A stretch of 64,000 nucleotides of DNA from Candidatus Hydrogenedentota bacterium (GCA_020848835.1 JADLHJ010000102.1:1-64000); one strand, 5' to 3'; shown: positions 43,198-52,597, counted from the stretch's first letter. The notes: a model not told the origin generated them from the sequence alone. Program-made: numbers and translations.

Positions 43198-45174
43198 CTA
43201 AGGCATCAGCCCGCGAATGATACGTCCGATATCGTTGTACGTTACGAACAGCATCAGGCCGATGATGAATACAAGACCGGCTTGCTGTACCCACTCCATC
43301 ACGCGCGCGCTCACCGGCTTCCTGCGTACCGCCTCAATCGCGAGGAACAACAAGTGTCCGCCATCGAGCACGGGGAGCGGGAGCAAATTGAATATCGCGA
43401 GGTTCACGCTGATGAGCGCGGTGATTCCGAGCAGATCGCCCGCGCTGCCGAACTTCGCGGTGTTGGTCGTGATCTGATAAATCATGATCGGGCCGCCGAG
43501 TTCTTTCGGGCTCACGGCACCGGTGACAAGCGATTGGAGCGTGCGGACCGTCAGCTTGATGACGCGTTGCGTTTCATGGAACGCTTCCGGCAATACTTGC
43601 GCGATTGGCGCGCGGTAATACACTTTTCTTTCTTCGAATGCGATTCCAACTTTGCCGACCGCAGTCACGGGTAGGGTAATGTCCTTGGTGGACTCGCCGC
43701 GCATTACGCCGAGGGCGATGGCGGGCTTCTTTACTTTGAAAGTGACCTGCTCGCCAATGCGGTTCTTTTGTATTTCGCTCAACATCATCCACGTGGCGGG
43801 TTTGCCATCGATTTCTTCTATGATGTCTTTCGCCTGCAAGCCCGTTTTCTCGCTCGCCTCTTTTGTGATGTAGAGCACGGCGGGCTTGGCGGTGACATCG
43901 AACGCGGTGATGGCCTGGAGAAATTGCGCGACCGTTACATCGGGCAGGGTCACCTGTTTAGCTCCACCGAAGCCGAACATGCCCGCGCGTTCGATAACGA
44001 TCTGCAGCTTATCGGTGTCGGGCCGTCCGGCAATTTTTCGGACGGTTCCTTCCTGAATCGCTTCGCCATTGATCGATACGATCTTGTCTCCTTTAGCGAA
44101 ACCGGAACCTGAAAGGAGGGTGTTGTTTTCTTCCGTTACGGCGATCGGCTTCGACTCATCGATCAGATCGGGCCAATCGGGAGGGATTGTCAGCGCAATA
44201 TCCTCGAAGGTACCAACAGGTTTTGGCGTGACCTGGATGTCTATCTTCTGTCCGTCGCGCTCGACTGCTGCGGTGACGCTACGGCCGCCGGTGTTTTTAG
44301 AGACGGCTTCCATAAACGAAATCGTGTCAATTGGCTCGCCGTCAAGCGCAGTAATTACATCGCCCTTTTTGAATCCTGCCTGCGCCGCCGGCATATCCGG
44401 CGCGATCCCACCGATCAGGGCCGTGCGGAAATCCGCAATGCCGGTTCGCACCTGTTTCTCATCGTCATCTTCAAGATCGCGCGGCGTTACGGGCGACAAA
44501 TATTTGGTAACTTTTCCATCGGGTCCGGTGCGATCGATTTCGACAAGCACACTTGCGCCGCCGCTGAGCACGCCTTCAATCGCAAAGTCGCGAATGTTGC
44601 GGATCGAATTGCCGTCCGCGGAGATGATGCGATCGCCGGTATGCCAGCCCGTCGCGTCCGGTTCGCGGGAGAAATCGACTTTCTCATCGACCGACGCGAC
44701 CTTGAACATCGGTGCGGATGCAGCGGGCGAATCCTTCTCTACAAGGCCGATACGCTGGTCGTGTTTCCATTCCGGCATTTCCGCGCCGAAGCCGACGAGA
44801 ATTGCAAAGAGCACGACGGCCAGCACAAAGTTCATGAAAGGACCGGCGAAAATCACGATCACGCGTTGCCACACGGGCTTGTTCATAAACCAGCGGTTGG
44901 GCGGGATCGTGCCGTATTGTTCTTTGCGTTCTTCCTCACTGAGCGGCACGTCTTCCTGACCGGCCATTTTCACGTAGCCGCCGATGGGCAGCAGGCCGAT
45001 GCAGTAGTCCGTCTCGCCGAACTTAAAGCCGAAGAGCCGGGGCGGCATGCCCAGGCTGAAGCGTTCGCAGTAGATCCCGCAAGCCTTGGCCGCAAGGAAG
45101 TGGCCCAGCTCATGGAAGAACACCAGCTCGCCGAGCACCAGGATAAAAATCGCTACGTCGTAGAGAATCGCCAA
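43198..45174 (-). CDS. rseP: Site-2 (RseP/M50) intramembrane protease with expanded PDZ region
   Basis: A 658-residue membrane zinc protease. The metal site is HELGH at 21-25 in the first helix, and PVLDGGH in a late helix supplies the Asp. Typical RseP is about 450 residues with two PDZ domains; here the periplasmic region shows four PDZ-like cores (WHTGDRIISADGNSIRN, AGFKKGDVITALDGEPI, GFAKGDKIVSINGEAI, GLQAKDIIEEIDGKPA). It probably cleaves a membrane anti-sigma factor or signal-peptide remnants. dxr lies 4 bases upstream, a common arrangement (dxr-rseP). Confidence 0.93.
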   Translation of the reverse strand: MAILYDVAIFILVLGELVFFHELGHFLAAKACGIYCERFSLGMPPRLFGFKFGETDYCIGLLPIGGYVKMAGQEDVPLSEEERKEQYGTIPPNRWFMNKPVWQRVIVIFAGPFMNFVLAVVLFAILVGFGAEMPEWKHDQRIGLVEKDSPAASAPMFKVASVDEKVDFSREPDATGWHTGDRIISADGNSIRNIRDFAIEGVLSGGASVLVEIDRTGPDGKVTKYLSPVTPRDLEDDDEKQVRTGIADFRTALIGGIAPDMPAAQAGFKKGDVITALDGEPIDTISFMEAVSKNTGGRSVTAAVERDGQKIDIQVTPKPVGTFEDIALTIPPDWPDLIDESKPIAVTEENNTLLSGSGFAKGDKIVSINGEAIQEGTVRKIAGRPDTDKLQIVIERAGMFGFGGAKQVTLPDVTVAQFLQAITAFDVTAKPAVLYITKEASEKTGLQAKDIIEEIDGKPATWMMLSEIQKNRIGEQVTFKVKKPAIALGVMRGESTKDITLPVTAVGKVGIAFEERKVYYRAPIAQVLPEAFHETQRVIKLTVRTLQSLVTGAVSPKELGGPIMIYQITTNTAKFGSAGDLLGITALISVNLAIFNLLPLPVLDGGHLLFLAIEAVRRKPVSARVMEWVQQAGLVFIIGLMLFVTYNDIGRIIRGLMP

Positions 45175-45178
45175 CTTC

Positions 45179-46348
45179 TTAAACTCCTAGACCGGTCATT
45201 ACGTGGCCCGCGCGTTCGCGCGCGAGCGTGTCGGCTTCGAGCACTGCTTCGAGGGTCACGTCCTGCGACGCGGCACACTCGTCCATCACCTCACGCACCA
45301 CTTCGCTGATGCGCAGAAATTCGATCTGGCCCTTGCAGAACGCGTCCACCGCGCTTTCGTTCGCAGCATTCAGAATCGCCGGCGCCGTACCGCCTGTGCG
45401 CGCGGCTTCCATTGCGTAGGCCAGGCACGGAAATTCCGAGAAGTCCGGCTTCGCGAAAGTCAGCTCGCGCATCGCCGTAAGGTCGAGCCGGCCCATCGGT
45501 TCGGGCACGCGTTCCGGCCATGTTAGCGCATATTGAATCGGAAATTTCATATTCGTCAGCCCGAGATGGGCGAGGATACTGCCATCGGTAAATTCCACCA
45601 AACTGTGCACGATGCTCTGCGGATGAATGACCACCTCGACCTTTTCGAGGGGCAGCCCAAAGAGCCACATGGCCTCGACTACCTCAAGGCCCTTGTTCAT
45701 TAACGTCGCAGAGTCAACGCTTATTTTCGCGCCCATGTTCCAGGTTGGGTGCCGCGTGGCCTGTGCGGGCGTCACGCCCACGAGGGTATCGCGGGGTTTG
45801 CCGTAAAACGGGCCGCCGGAGGCCGTAAGGTGAATACATTGAACGTCTTCCACGCGATGGCCTTGCAGGCACTGAAAGATGGCGTTGTGCTCGCTGTCTA
45901 CGGGTAGCACGGTGATACCTTTGGCGCGTGCGCGCTCCATGATGAGCGGGCCAGCCATGACCAAGGGCTCTTTGTTGGCCAGCGCAATCGCGTTTCCGGC
46001 GTTAATGGCGCTGAGGACTGGTTTGAGCCCGACGGCGCCGACAATGCCGCAGAGGACGACGTCCGCAGGTGCGGCGGCGATTTCTTCGAGACCTTCGCAA
46101 CCCGCGGCAATGTTCACGTCGGGCAGTTGTTCACTGAGTTTGCGCGCTGCTTCGCGGTTCGCGACGGCGACGAACTTGGGGCGGAATTCGCGCACTTGTT
46201 TTGCGAGGAGTTCCACATTGGCATTCGCTGCGAGACCGACAACTTCAAAGCGCTCAGGGTAATGGCGCACGACATCGAGCGCGCTCGTACCGATGGAGCC
46301 GGTTGAGCCGAGGATCGTAATGCGGCGCGGCGTGCAGGACATGCTCAC
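45179..46348 (-). CDS. dxr: 1-deoxy-D-xylulose-5-phosphate reductoisomerase
   Basis: A 389-residue enzyme of the MEP isoprenoid pathway. NADPH-binding ITILGSTGSIGTSALDVV near the N-terminus, ALANKEPLVMAG, the metal/substrate segment PVDSEHNAIFQCLQG, SVDSATLMNKGLEVVEA and IHPQSIVHSLVEF are all present. The start is GTG overlapping the ptsI stop (GTGA); an ATG two codons later is possible. Followed by rseP. Confidence 0.96.
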   Translation of the reverse strand: MSMSCTPRRITILGSTGSIGTSALDVVRHYPERFEVVGLAANANVELLAKQVREFRPKFVAVANREAARKLSEQLPDVNIAAGCEGLEEIAAAPADVVLCGIVGAVGLKPVLSAINAGNAIALANKEPLVMAGPLIMERARAKGITVLPVDSEHNAIFQCLQGHRVEDVQCIHLTASGGPFYGKPRDTLVGVTPAQATRHPTWNMGAKISVDSATLMNKGLEVVEAMWLFGLPLEKVEVVIHPQSIVHSLVEFTDGSILAHLGLTNMKFPIQYALTWPERVPEPMGRLDLTAMRELTFAKPDFSEFPCLAYAMEAARTGGTAPAILNAANESAVDAFCKGQIEFLRISEVVREVMDECAASQDVTLEAVLEADTLARERAGHVMTGLGV

Positions 46349-48129
46349 AACTTCCCATCCGAGTCATGCTCGTCATCGGAGAACATATCGAGATATTCTT
46401 CGAGCGCGCTGCGCTGTTTTGAGCGGCGCTGCATCGCGTCGAGGATTTCAGTGCCGGTGCCCATGCGCACAGTGCGCAATGCGAAACGTTTCGCGAGCGA
46501 ATAGCGTATGTGCGATATCTCCGCGCGCACGAGCGGGATTGCGACGGACGACATGCTCAGCGACGTAATGCCGAATCCAATCAACGCCTCGGTAAAGATG
46601 GGGTCGCCCGCCATTTCACCGCAAACACTGATGGGAATGCGCGCGGCCTTCGCGGCGCGCGCGGCCCGGCGGATGAGGCGCAGCACGGCGGGGTGCGACG
46701 GCTCATACATTTGCGCGATGCGTTCGTTGCCGCGATCGACTGCGAGCGAGTATTGAATGAGATCGTTTGTGCCGATGCTGAAGAAATCGCATTCGCGCGC
46801 AAGCACATCCGCGAGCTCGACAGCGCTGGGTACTTCGATCATGGAACCCACGGCAATCTTCTTGTTGAACTGGATGCCACGCCTTTCGAGGTCCGCGGCC
46901 ACTTCCTTCAGCACATTTTTCGCGCGCAGCAACTCGTCAAGACCGCTGATCAGCGGGAACATGATTTGGATGTTTCCGTGTACGCTTGCGCGCAGCATCG
47001 CGCGAAGTTGGGCCTTGAAAATATCCGGCTTCTCGAGACAAAAACGTATCGCGCGCCAGCCGAGTTGCGGGTTGTCTTCGGGTCCTTGCGGCAATGCGCC
47101 GGCTATTTTGTCGCCGCCAATGTCGAGTGTGCGCAATGTCACCGGCGCGGGGTTCATCGCCTGCACCGCGGCGGCGTATGCCTCGTACTGTTCTTCTTCC
47201 GTTGGCAACGTGCGCCGATTCAAAAACAGATATTCGGTGCGAAACAGGCCGATGCCCTGCGCGCCTACGCGAATGCTATGGGCTACTTCTTCCGGCAGTT
47301 CGATGTTCGCCATCGTGGGCACTTTGTGGCCATCGATGGTAACGCTGGGTTTCAACTCCGCGGCCATCAACGCTTCGCGTGCACGTGTCTCACGCACCTT
47401 GCGCGCGTCGTATTTCGCAAGTGTCTCCTGCGTGGGACGAATCACCACGTCGCCGCGCGTGCCATCGACGATGATCGTATCGTTTGGCATCGCGTAGGAG
47501 CCGACGAATCGCAGACCGACGACAGCGGGAATCTCGAAGGCGCGCGCGAGGATGGCGGTGTGCGATGTGGGACCGCCCGCGTCGATTGCGATACCAACCG
47601 CATTCTTTCGATCGAGGCGCGCTGCGTCTGATGGTGGCACGTCGTGCGCGACGATTACGCACGGATGCTCAAGCTTGTCGAGCGATTCGAGGTCGGCGTT
47701 CAGCATGCGCGCGAGGATGCGGTTGCCGACGTCCACGAAATCTTGCGTGCGTTCGCGAAAACGCGGATCGTCCACAGAGGACAGCATCTTCGTGTAGCGC
47801 GCGATCACATCGTTCACCACGTATTCGGGATTGATCTTTTCTTCGCGCGCAAAACGTACGACTTCCTCGCGCATCGTCACGTCGTCGAGCAATAACAGGT
47901 GCGCCTTGAAGATGTCCGCGTGGCGTTCGCCGATCGCGAGCGCGGTCTGTTCGCGCAGGCGCTCCAGTTCCGCGCGTACTTCAGAGACGGCGCGATCGAA
48001 GCGCGCCAGTTCCGCGTCGGGATTTTTAATTTTTCGTTTTGTAACGTCGATCGTGTTGACACGGAAAGTCAGCGCCGGTCCAATAGCAATGCCCGGAGAG
48101 ACCCCCTCGCCTTTCAACACAACTTCCAC
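46345..48129 (-). CDS. ptsI: Phosphoenolpyruvate-protein phosphotransferase (enzyme I)
   Basis: A 594-residue enzyme I that passes phosphate from PEP to HPr. The phosphohistidine is His190 in GGPTSHTAILAR; the C-terminal PEP-binding barrel has FRTEYLFLNR, TLDIGGDK, GSMIEVPSAV and the active Cys in SVCGEMAGDP. The start is GTG sharing one base with the ptsH stop (TAGTG). Ends with a short acidic tail (DDEHDSDGKL). No EII component is in the window. Confidence 0.96.
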   Translation of the reverse strand: MEVVLKGEGVSPGIAIGPALTFRVNTIDVTKRKIKNPDAELARFDRAVSEVRAELERLREQTALAIGERHADIFKAHLLLLDDVTMREEVVRFAREEKINPEYVVNDVIARYTKMLSSVDDPRFRERTQDFVDVGNRILARMLNADLESLDKLEHPCVIVAHDVPPSDAARLDRKNAVGIAIDAGGPTSHTAILARAFEIPAVVGLRFVGSYAMPNDTIIVDGTRGDVVIRPTQETLAKYDARKVRETRAREALMAAELKPSVTIDGHKVPTMANIELPEEVAHSIRVGAQGIGLFRTEYLFLNRRTLPTEEEQYEAYAAAVQAMNPAPVTLRTLDIGGDKIAGALPQGPEDNPQLGWRAIRFCLEKPDIFKAQLRAMLRASVHGNIQIMFPLISGLDELLRAKNVLKEVAADLERRGIQFNKKIAVGSMIEVPSAVELADVLARECDFFSIGTNDLIQYSLAVDRGNERIAQMYEPSHPAVLRLIRRAARAAKAARIPISVCGEMAGDPIFTEALIGFGITSLSMSSVAIPLVRAEISHIRYSLAKRFALRTVRMGTGTEILDAMQRRSKQRSALEEYLDMFSDDEHDSDGKL

Positions 48130-48401
48130 TACAGCTCCCCGAACCCGGATTCAAACAATAGTCGCACAGCGTCGATGGCCTCTTGCGCGTCGTCCCCAGT
48201 GCATACGACGGTCACGCTGCTGCCATGGGCTGCGGCGAGCGTGAGCAGGCCCATGATGCTTTTCGCATTCACGCGGTGGCCGTTGAGCGACAAAAAAACA
48301 TCGCACTTGAATTTGAGCACGGTCTGCACCAACGCCGCCGCAGGCCGCGCGTGAAGTCCAAGCGGATTGATGATCTGAATTTCTTCGACGAGTTCGGTCA
48401 T
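48129..48401 (-). CDS. ptsH: HPr phosphocarrier protein
   Basis: A 90-residue HPr. His17 in PLGLHARPAA is the enzyme I phosphorylation site, and Ser48 in NAKSIMGLLTLA is the HPr kinase target (equivalents of His15 and Ser46). The presence of both sites matches hprK in the same region. ATG at 48401 has GAG six bases upstream; ATG codons at 48407 and 48434 are alternatives. Coupled to ptsI. Confidence 0.95.
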   Translation of the reverse strand: MTELVEEIQIINPLGLHARPAAALVQTVLKFKCDVFLSLNGHRVNAKSIMGLLTLAAAHGSSVTVVCTGDDAQEAIDAVRLLFESGFGEL

Positions 48402-48479
48402 GTGCATCTCGTGGTTACTGCAGGGCCGCGCCAAACGAATTTCACAAAAAATGGCGAGGAATACATTGCTGCATTTTTA

Positions 48480-48539
48480 GCTGGCAAAGACAAGACATGC
48501 CAGCACGCTATCTTACCGTAATAAAGTGAATCGTTGCAA
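48480..48539 (-). promoter_or_regulatory. ptsH-ptsI promoter with start-site hairpin
   Basis: Minus-strand TTGCAA (48539-48534), 18-base spacer, TAAGAT (48515-48510). The predicted start near 48503 coincides with a perfect 7-bp inverted repeat GCTGGCA/TGCCAGC (48480-48504), which could be an operator or an RNA 5' hairpin. Confidence 0.6.
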
Positions 48540-48587
48540 AGGAGAAATGCGAATCCGACGCGCTTTAACTGGTTTCCGCGCGGGGGG

Positions 48588-49472
48588 TTACAGCAGCCCT
48601 TCGGCGGGCCGGCCTGCGTCGCGGTGCCGGAGGGTCACAGGCCACTGCATCTCTTGGATATAGGCAAAGAGTTCGCGCGCGACGGCAACGGAACGGTGCT
48701 TTCCCCCGGTGCAGCCGACGGCAATGGTGAGATAAGACTTAGGTTCCCGCTCGTACTTGGGAAGCAGATAGGCCAGGAGGTCTTTTGTCTTGGCGAGGAA
48801 TTCCTTCCCTTCGGGATTACCGAGCGCGTATGCGGCGACCCGCGCATCCTCGCCCGTCAACGGACTCAAGTCTTTTTCGTAGAACGGGTTCGGCAGGAAA
48901 CGGCAGTCGAGCACGATATCGGCTTCCTGGGGCACGCCGAATTTGAAGCCAAAGGACATAACCCCCACCAACATCTCTTTTGCGGTGCGTGCGCCGCCGA
49001 ATACAGCCGCCACGCGTTCGCGAAGTTGGCCTACGGAGGTGGTGCTGGTGTCAAGTATGAGGTTGGCCTTGGCGCGTATTGGCGCAAGTAGGTCGCGTTC
49101 GCGTTGAATGCCATCTTCGACGGTGCCTTCTGGCGAAGCAGGGTGCCTGCGGCGTGATTCGCTGTAGCGACGCAGAAGCACTGTGTCCGAGCTTTCGAGA
49201 AACAGGGTTTCCGGGCGCACGCCTTTCTGCGATGCTGCGTCGAGATATGCAGGTAGGTTCGCCAAATCGTCGCCGCCGCGCGCATCCACACACACCGCTA
49301 CGCGCGTGCGGGAGCTGTCCTCGCTCAAGGTCAATTCGGCTATGGTGGGCACCAGCGCAGGCGGCAGGTTGTCGACGCAGTAGTAGCCCAGGTCTTCGAG
49401 GAATCTCAGCGCTTGACTTTTTCCCGCGCCAGAAAGACCGGTGACGAGGACGAATCGCTTGAGATCAGGCAT
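48588..49472 (-). CDS. rapZ: RapZ/YvcJ family P-loop protein
   Basis: A 294-residue nucleotide-binding protein with Walker A GLSGAGKS (12-19), YYCVDNLPP, LDTSTTSVGQLR, SFGFKFGVPQEADIV and the C-terminal RNA-binding segment GCTGGKHRSVAVAREL. In enterobacteria RapZ guides RNase E to the GlmZ sRNA; in Firmicutes YvcJ binds nucleotides with a less clear role. It overlaps hprK by 8 bases, the usual partner in this PTS-linked cluster. Confidence 0.94.
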   Translation of the reverse strand: MPDLKRFVLVTGLSGAGKSQALRFLEDLGYYCVDNLPPALVPTIAELTLSEDSSRTRVAVCVDARGGDDLANLPAYLDAASQKGVRPETLFLESSDTVLLRRYSESRRRHPASPEGTVEDGIQRERDLLAPIRAKANLILDTSTTSVGQLRERVAAVFGGARTAKEMLVGVMSFGFKFGVPQEADIVLDCRFLPNPFYEKDLSPLTGEDARVAAYALGNPEGKEFLAKTKDLLAYLLPKYEREPKSYLTIAVGCTGGKHRSVAVARELFAYIQEMQWPVTLRHRDAGRPAEGLL

Positions 49473-50433
49473 CGGGATCGGACATCAACGTCATGAGGCG
49501 TTCGTTCAATTGCTGCGCGGGATGGATGCCGAGTTCTTTGAGCCGGTGGTTGAGCGCGGCGACTTCGAGGATGATCGCGATGTTGCGGCCGGGTCGCACG
49601 GGAATGAGCAGGTGGGGAATGCGCACGCCGAGAATAGTCACGAACGCCTCGGACAGGCCCGTGCGGTCGTATTGCGATTCCTTGCTCCATTCCTCGAGCT
49701 CGATCAGCATGCCAATGCGCTTCGAGTTTCGCACGCGCCCCACGCCGTAAATGCTCTTCACGTCGATAATACCGATACCGCGGATTTCCATGTGGTGCTC
49801 GATCATCGGCGAGGACTCTGCATAGAGCGAGTCTTCGCGGCGTCGCTTCACGGCAACCACGTCGTCCGCGACGAGGCGGTGCCCGCGTTCGACAAGTTCG
49901 AGCGCCGTTTCCGACTTACCGATGCCGGGCGCACCGACAATAAGACAACCCACGCCATAACAATCCACCACGGTGCCGTGTACGATGGTCTCGGGCGAGA
50001 ATTCTTCTGCGAGAAAAAGAATGATGCGGCTGATCACTTCGTCGGTCGAACGCTTGCTACGCAATACGGGGATGCCGCGGCGGTTGCACATATCCAGAAA
50101 CAAATGGTTCGGCATAAGCTGGCGCGACAAAACGAATGCGGGAATCTCGAAGGAGAACATGCTCTCCAGCCGGTGCTGAAGCTGCGCGGCCGGGAGCCGT
50201 TCCATATAGTGGATTTCGGTGTTGCCAAGAATCTGGACACGGTCACTGGCGAAGTAGTCTAGATAACCGCTGAGTGCGAGACCGGGGCGATTGATGTCTT
50301 GCACGAAAACCTGACGGCCCACGCCTTGAAACCCGCCGATGACCTCCAACTCGAGATCATCGGCCATTTCGTCCAATAGCCGTGCGATCGCGATGCTGCT
50401 CTTGCGGTTTACGGGTAGGCTTTGGGTATCCAT
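49465..50433 (-). CDS. hprK: HPr kinase/phosphorylase
   Basis: A 322-residue bifunctional enzyme that phosphorylates and dephosphorylates HPr at the regulatory Ser. The N-terminal domain (1-135) is followed by the catalytic core: HGTVVDCYG (about 152), P-loop GAPGIGKS (167-174), LVADDVVAVKR and the family signature EIRGIGIIDVKSIYGVG. C-terminal PVRPGRNIAIILEVAALNHR is also typical. With ptsH it suggests HPr-Ser signalling rather than sugar transport. Confidence 0.95.
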   Translation of the reverse strand: MDTQSLPVNRKSSIAIARLLDEMADDLELEVIGGFQGVGRQVFVQDINRPGLALSGYLDYFASDRVQILGNTEIHYMERLPAAQLQHRLESMFSFEIPAFVLSRQLMPNHLFLDMCNRRGIPVLRSKRSTDEVISRIILFLAEEFSPETIVHGTVVDCYGVGCLIVGAPGIGKSETALELVERGHRLVADDVVAVKRRREDSLYAESSPMIEHHMEIRGIGIIDVKSIYGVGRVRNSKRIGMLIELEEWSKESQYDRTGLSEAFVTILGVRIPHLLIPVRPGRNIAIILEVAALNHRLKELGIHPAQQLNERLMTLMSDPDA

Positions 50434-50470
50434 ATTCCCTAACGCTAGCGTTTGGAATTAGTCACGACTT

Positions 50471-50603
50471 CGTGCTGAGTGCTCGTAATCGTAATCGTGC
50501 TCGTAATCGATCTTCAATGAGGACAAAGTGACGATGCTATTTGCAGTGAGACAAGAGCGCCGTAGGAGCCTCGACAAGCGCGGATAGCCGATTACGAGCA
50601 CGA
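50471..50603. repeat. Dispersed inverted repeat R2, second copy
   Basis: Left arm built of GCTCGTAATCGTAATCG and TCGTGCTCGTAATCGAT (to 50511), right arm CGATTACGAGCACGAG (50589-50603), with a 77-base centre. The segment 50495-50511 is the exact reverse complement of 6234-6250. It fills the gap between hpf and hprK; no other feature is seen there. Confidence 0.65.
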
Positions 50604-50634
50604 GAAGTACGCACTCTACACGGATGATGTCCGC

Positions 50635-51183
50635 TTACTCTGGGTCGATATGCCCGATCGTCCCGTCGTTCTTGGCGTAAACGACATTTACTTCCTGCGT
50701 CTGCGAGTTGCGGAACACGAGAAAGCTGTCTTGCGTCAATTCGAGCTGCATGGCGGCCTCCTCAACGCTCATCGGCTTCGTGGCAAGCGGCTCATGGACC
50801 ACACTCTTGTGCTCGCCGGGCGCTTCGGCGACGCGGTCCTCAAACGGGACATCCATCGTCTCAACCGAAACTTCCGCAACCTTGCCGTTGCGTGGCTGGT
50901 AACGATGCTTGCGATCTTTAAACTTCAGGATTTGCTTGTCGATCTTTCCGACGGCCGTGTCCACGGACGTATACATGTCTTGCGAGGTTTCCTTGCCGTG
51001 CATGCGTATGCCGTTGGCGTGTACCGTGACGTCAGCGGTGTGGCGGTGTTTTTCGACGCTCAGGACGACATCCACGTCGATGACCCGGTCGAAATGTTGG
51101 CGCACTTTGTCGAGCCGCGACTCAACGTGCGACCGAAGTGCGTCGGTGAGATCGGTGTGGCGGGCTGCGATGGCTACGCGCAT
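50635..51183 (-). CDS. hpf: Ribosome hibernation promoting factor (long form)
   Basis: A 182-residue long HPF. Residues 1-100 are the S30AE/RaiA ribosome-binding domain (MRVAIAARHTDLTDALRSHV, HRHTADVTVHANGIRMHGKE, SQDMYTSVDTAVGKID). After a linker the C-terminal dimerisation domain follows (KPMSVEEAAMQLELTQDSFL to DGTIGHIDPE), used to form 100S ribosomes. GGAGGT sits six bases before the ATG at 51183. It commonly sits near hprK/rapZ and rpoN; rpoN is not present here. Confidence 0.93.
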   Translation of the reverse strand: MRVAIAARHTDLTDALRSHVESRLDKVRQHFDRVIDVDVVLSVEKHRHTADVTVHANGIRMHGKETSQDMYTSVDTAVGKIDKQILKFKDRKHRYQPRNGKVAEVSVETMDVPFEDRVAEAPGEHKSVVHEPLATKPMSVEEAAMQLELTQDSFLVFRNSQTQEVNVVYAKNDGTIGHIDPE

Positions 51184-51516
51184 GATGAATACCTCCAATG
51201 CCGCGAAATTATGAAGACTCCTAACCGTGATCTTACAACCAGTGGAAAAGTTCGTCAATTCCATAAACCCAATAATTTGAGCATCGGCGGAAAAAACAAT
51301 TCTTGCAGCAGGAAATTCTGGGTCAGCCCCCCCACTGTGAAAATGCGGTGTATCAAGCGATCGCGTGGTGGCGCCCCAAAAGGGTTTAGCCCGCAGGTTT
51401 TCTAATGCGCGCAATGTCCTTTATGATGAAGGGCTTGGGCCGCCACATGGGGTTGCGGCCCAGGTTCATCGCGGTGCTGTTGTATCGCGCATATAGGTTG
51501 GCATGAGGGAAGCGCA
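51184..51516. other. Divergent intergenic region between hpf and GT9
   Basis: No certain gene. A 33-codon plus-strand frame (51405-51506, starting MRAMSFMMKGLGRHM) lacks a convincing ribosome site. It contains a 7-bp hairpin GGGCCGC/GCGGCCC (51437-51461). Promoters for both flanking genes must lie here but I cannot place them with confidence. Confidence 0.4.
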
Positions 51517-52563
51517 TTGATCGCGGGTTCGCCGCGCATATTAATTATTCGGCTCAGCGCCATTGGTGATGTGGTGCGCGTGCTGCCGGCGCTGCAAATC
51601 TTGCGCGAGGCGTATCCGCAGGCGCACATCGACTGGATGGTGGAACGCAAGGCGGCTGACATTGTCGAGGGACATCCCGCGCTGGACGGCATGATTGTGT
51701 TCGAACGCCCGGACGGCGCGTGGAAGAGTTCACGGCAATTCGCGAGTCTTTGCGGGGAGATTCGCAACAAGCGTTACGACATCGTTGTCGATTTCCACGG
51801 CATTCTAAAAAGTGGATTGATCTGCGCGGCGTCGCGCGCAAGACAGCGTTATGGGTTTGCGCGGCCGCGCAGCCAGGAAGGCAGCGCGTTCTTTTATACG
51901 AAGCGCGTCGCCGTGCCGCTCGATAAACTGAATCGTTCCGAAGAAAACCTGCGCTTGTGCATGGCGCTCCGGCAAGATGCGCGCTGGCCCGCGCCATTCA
52001 TGTACGTTCCCGAAGAAGTACAGGAGGCTGTCCACGAGTTTACCGACATGGAGTTCGACAGTGACAAGCTTGTCGTCGCCCTTCATGCACCGGTAGAACG
52101 CGCCGAGAAGCAGTGGCCGTTGCGAAACTACGCGGCTGTCGCAGATCTGTTGCTGGCGGACGGCCGCTTTGAAGTATTGCTTACGTGGGGGCCGGGACAG
52201 TTTGAAGTCGTTGAAGAAGTCCAGTCGCACATGCGGCGCAACGCATCGATCGCGCCAGAGATGCCCGATCTGAAACATTACGCCGCGCTTGTCGCACGGT
52301 GTGCGCTATACATCGGCGGCGATACCGGGCCCATGCACATCGCCGCGGCGATGGGCACGCCGGTCATCGCCGTTTTCGGCGGCACAAACCCTGCGCAACA
52401 CGCGCCGTACCAACTGCCGGGCAAGGTGCTGTATGCGGGTGCGACCAGCGGTCAGAACGCCGGCGGACTCGCCGCCGCGCAGGCGCGATTGCAAGCGGTC
52501 ACGCCGGATGATGTGTATGAAGCGTGCATCAGCCAGCTTTTCGACGAGCCTAGCGAGACTTAG
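51517..52563 (+). CDS. Family 9 glycosyltransferase (heptosyltransferase-like)
   Basis: A 348-residue GT-B enzyme of the lipopolysaccharide heptosyltransferase family. It opens PRILIIRLSAIGDVVRVLPAL, with YDIVVDFHGILKSGL in the acceptor domain and the ADP-heptose-site motif GGDTGPMHIAAAMGTPVIAVFGGT in the donor domain. It implies an outer membrane with a sugar core. The start is TTG at 51517 with GAGGGA six bases upstream; the only nearby ATG is out of frame. Specific sugar unknown. Confidence 0.87.
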   Translation: MIAGSPRILIIRLSAIGDVVRVLPALQILREAYPQAHIDWMVERKAADIVEGHPALDGMIVFERPDGAWKSSRQFASLCGEIRNKRYDIVVDFHGILKSGLICAASRARQRYGFARPRSQEGSAFFYTKRVAVPLDKLNRSEENLRLCMALRQDARWPAPFMYVPEEVQEAVHEFTDMEFDSDKLVVALHAPVERAEKQWPLRNYAAVADLLLADGRFEVLLTWGPGQFEVVEEVQSHMRRNASIAPEMPDLKHYAALVARCALYIGGDTGPMHIAAAMGTPVIAVFGGTNPAQHAPYQLPGKVLYAGATSGQNAGGLAAAQARLQAVTPDDVYEACISQLFDEPSET

Positions 52564-52597
52564 CGCGCACCTATATACGCGCGCATTCGGCGTGCGG

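Noticed and set aside
48588..51183. Expected rpoN gene in the hpf-hprK-rapZ-ptsH cluster
   Set aside because: The gaps are too short and filled by repeat R2; rpoN is not in this window.
51405..51506. 33-codon frame before the GT9 gene
   Set aside because: No convincing ribosome binding site and no known family; kept only as a note in the intergenic entry.
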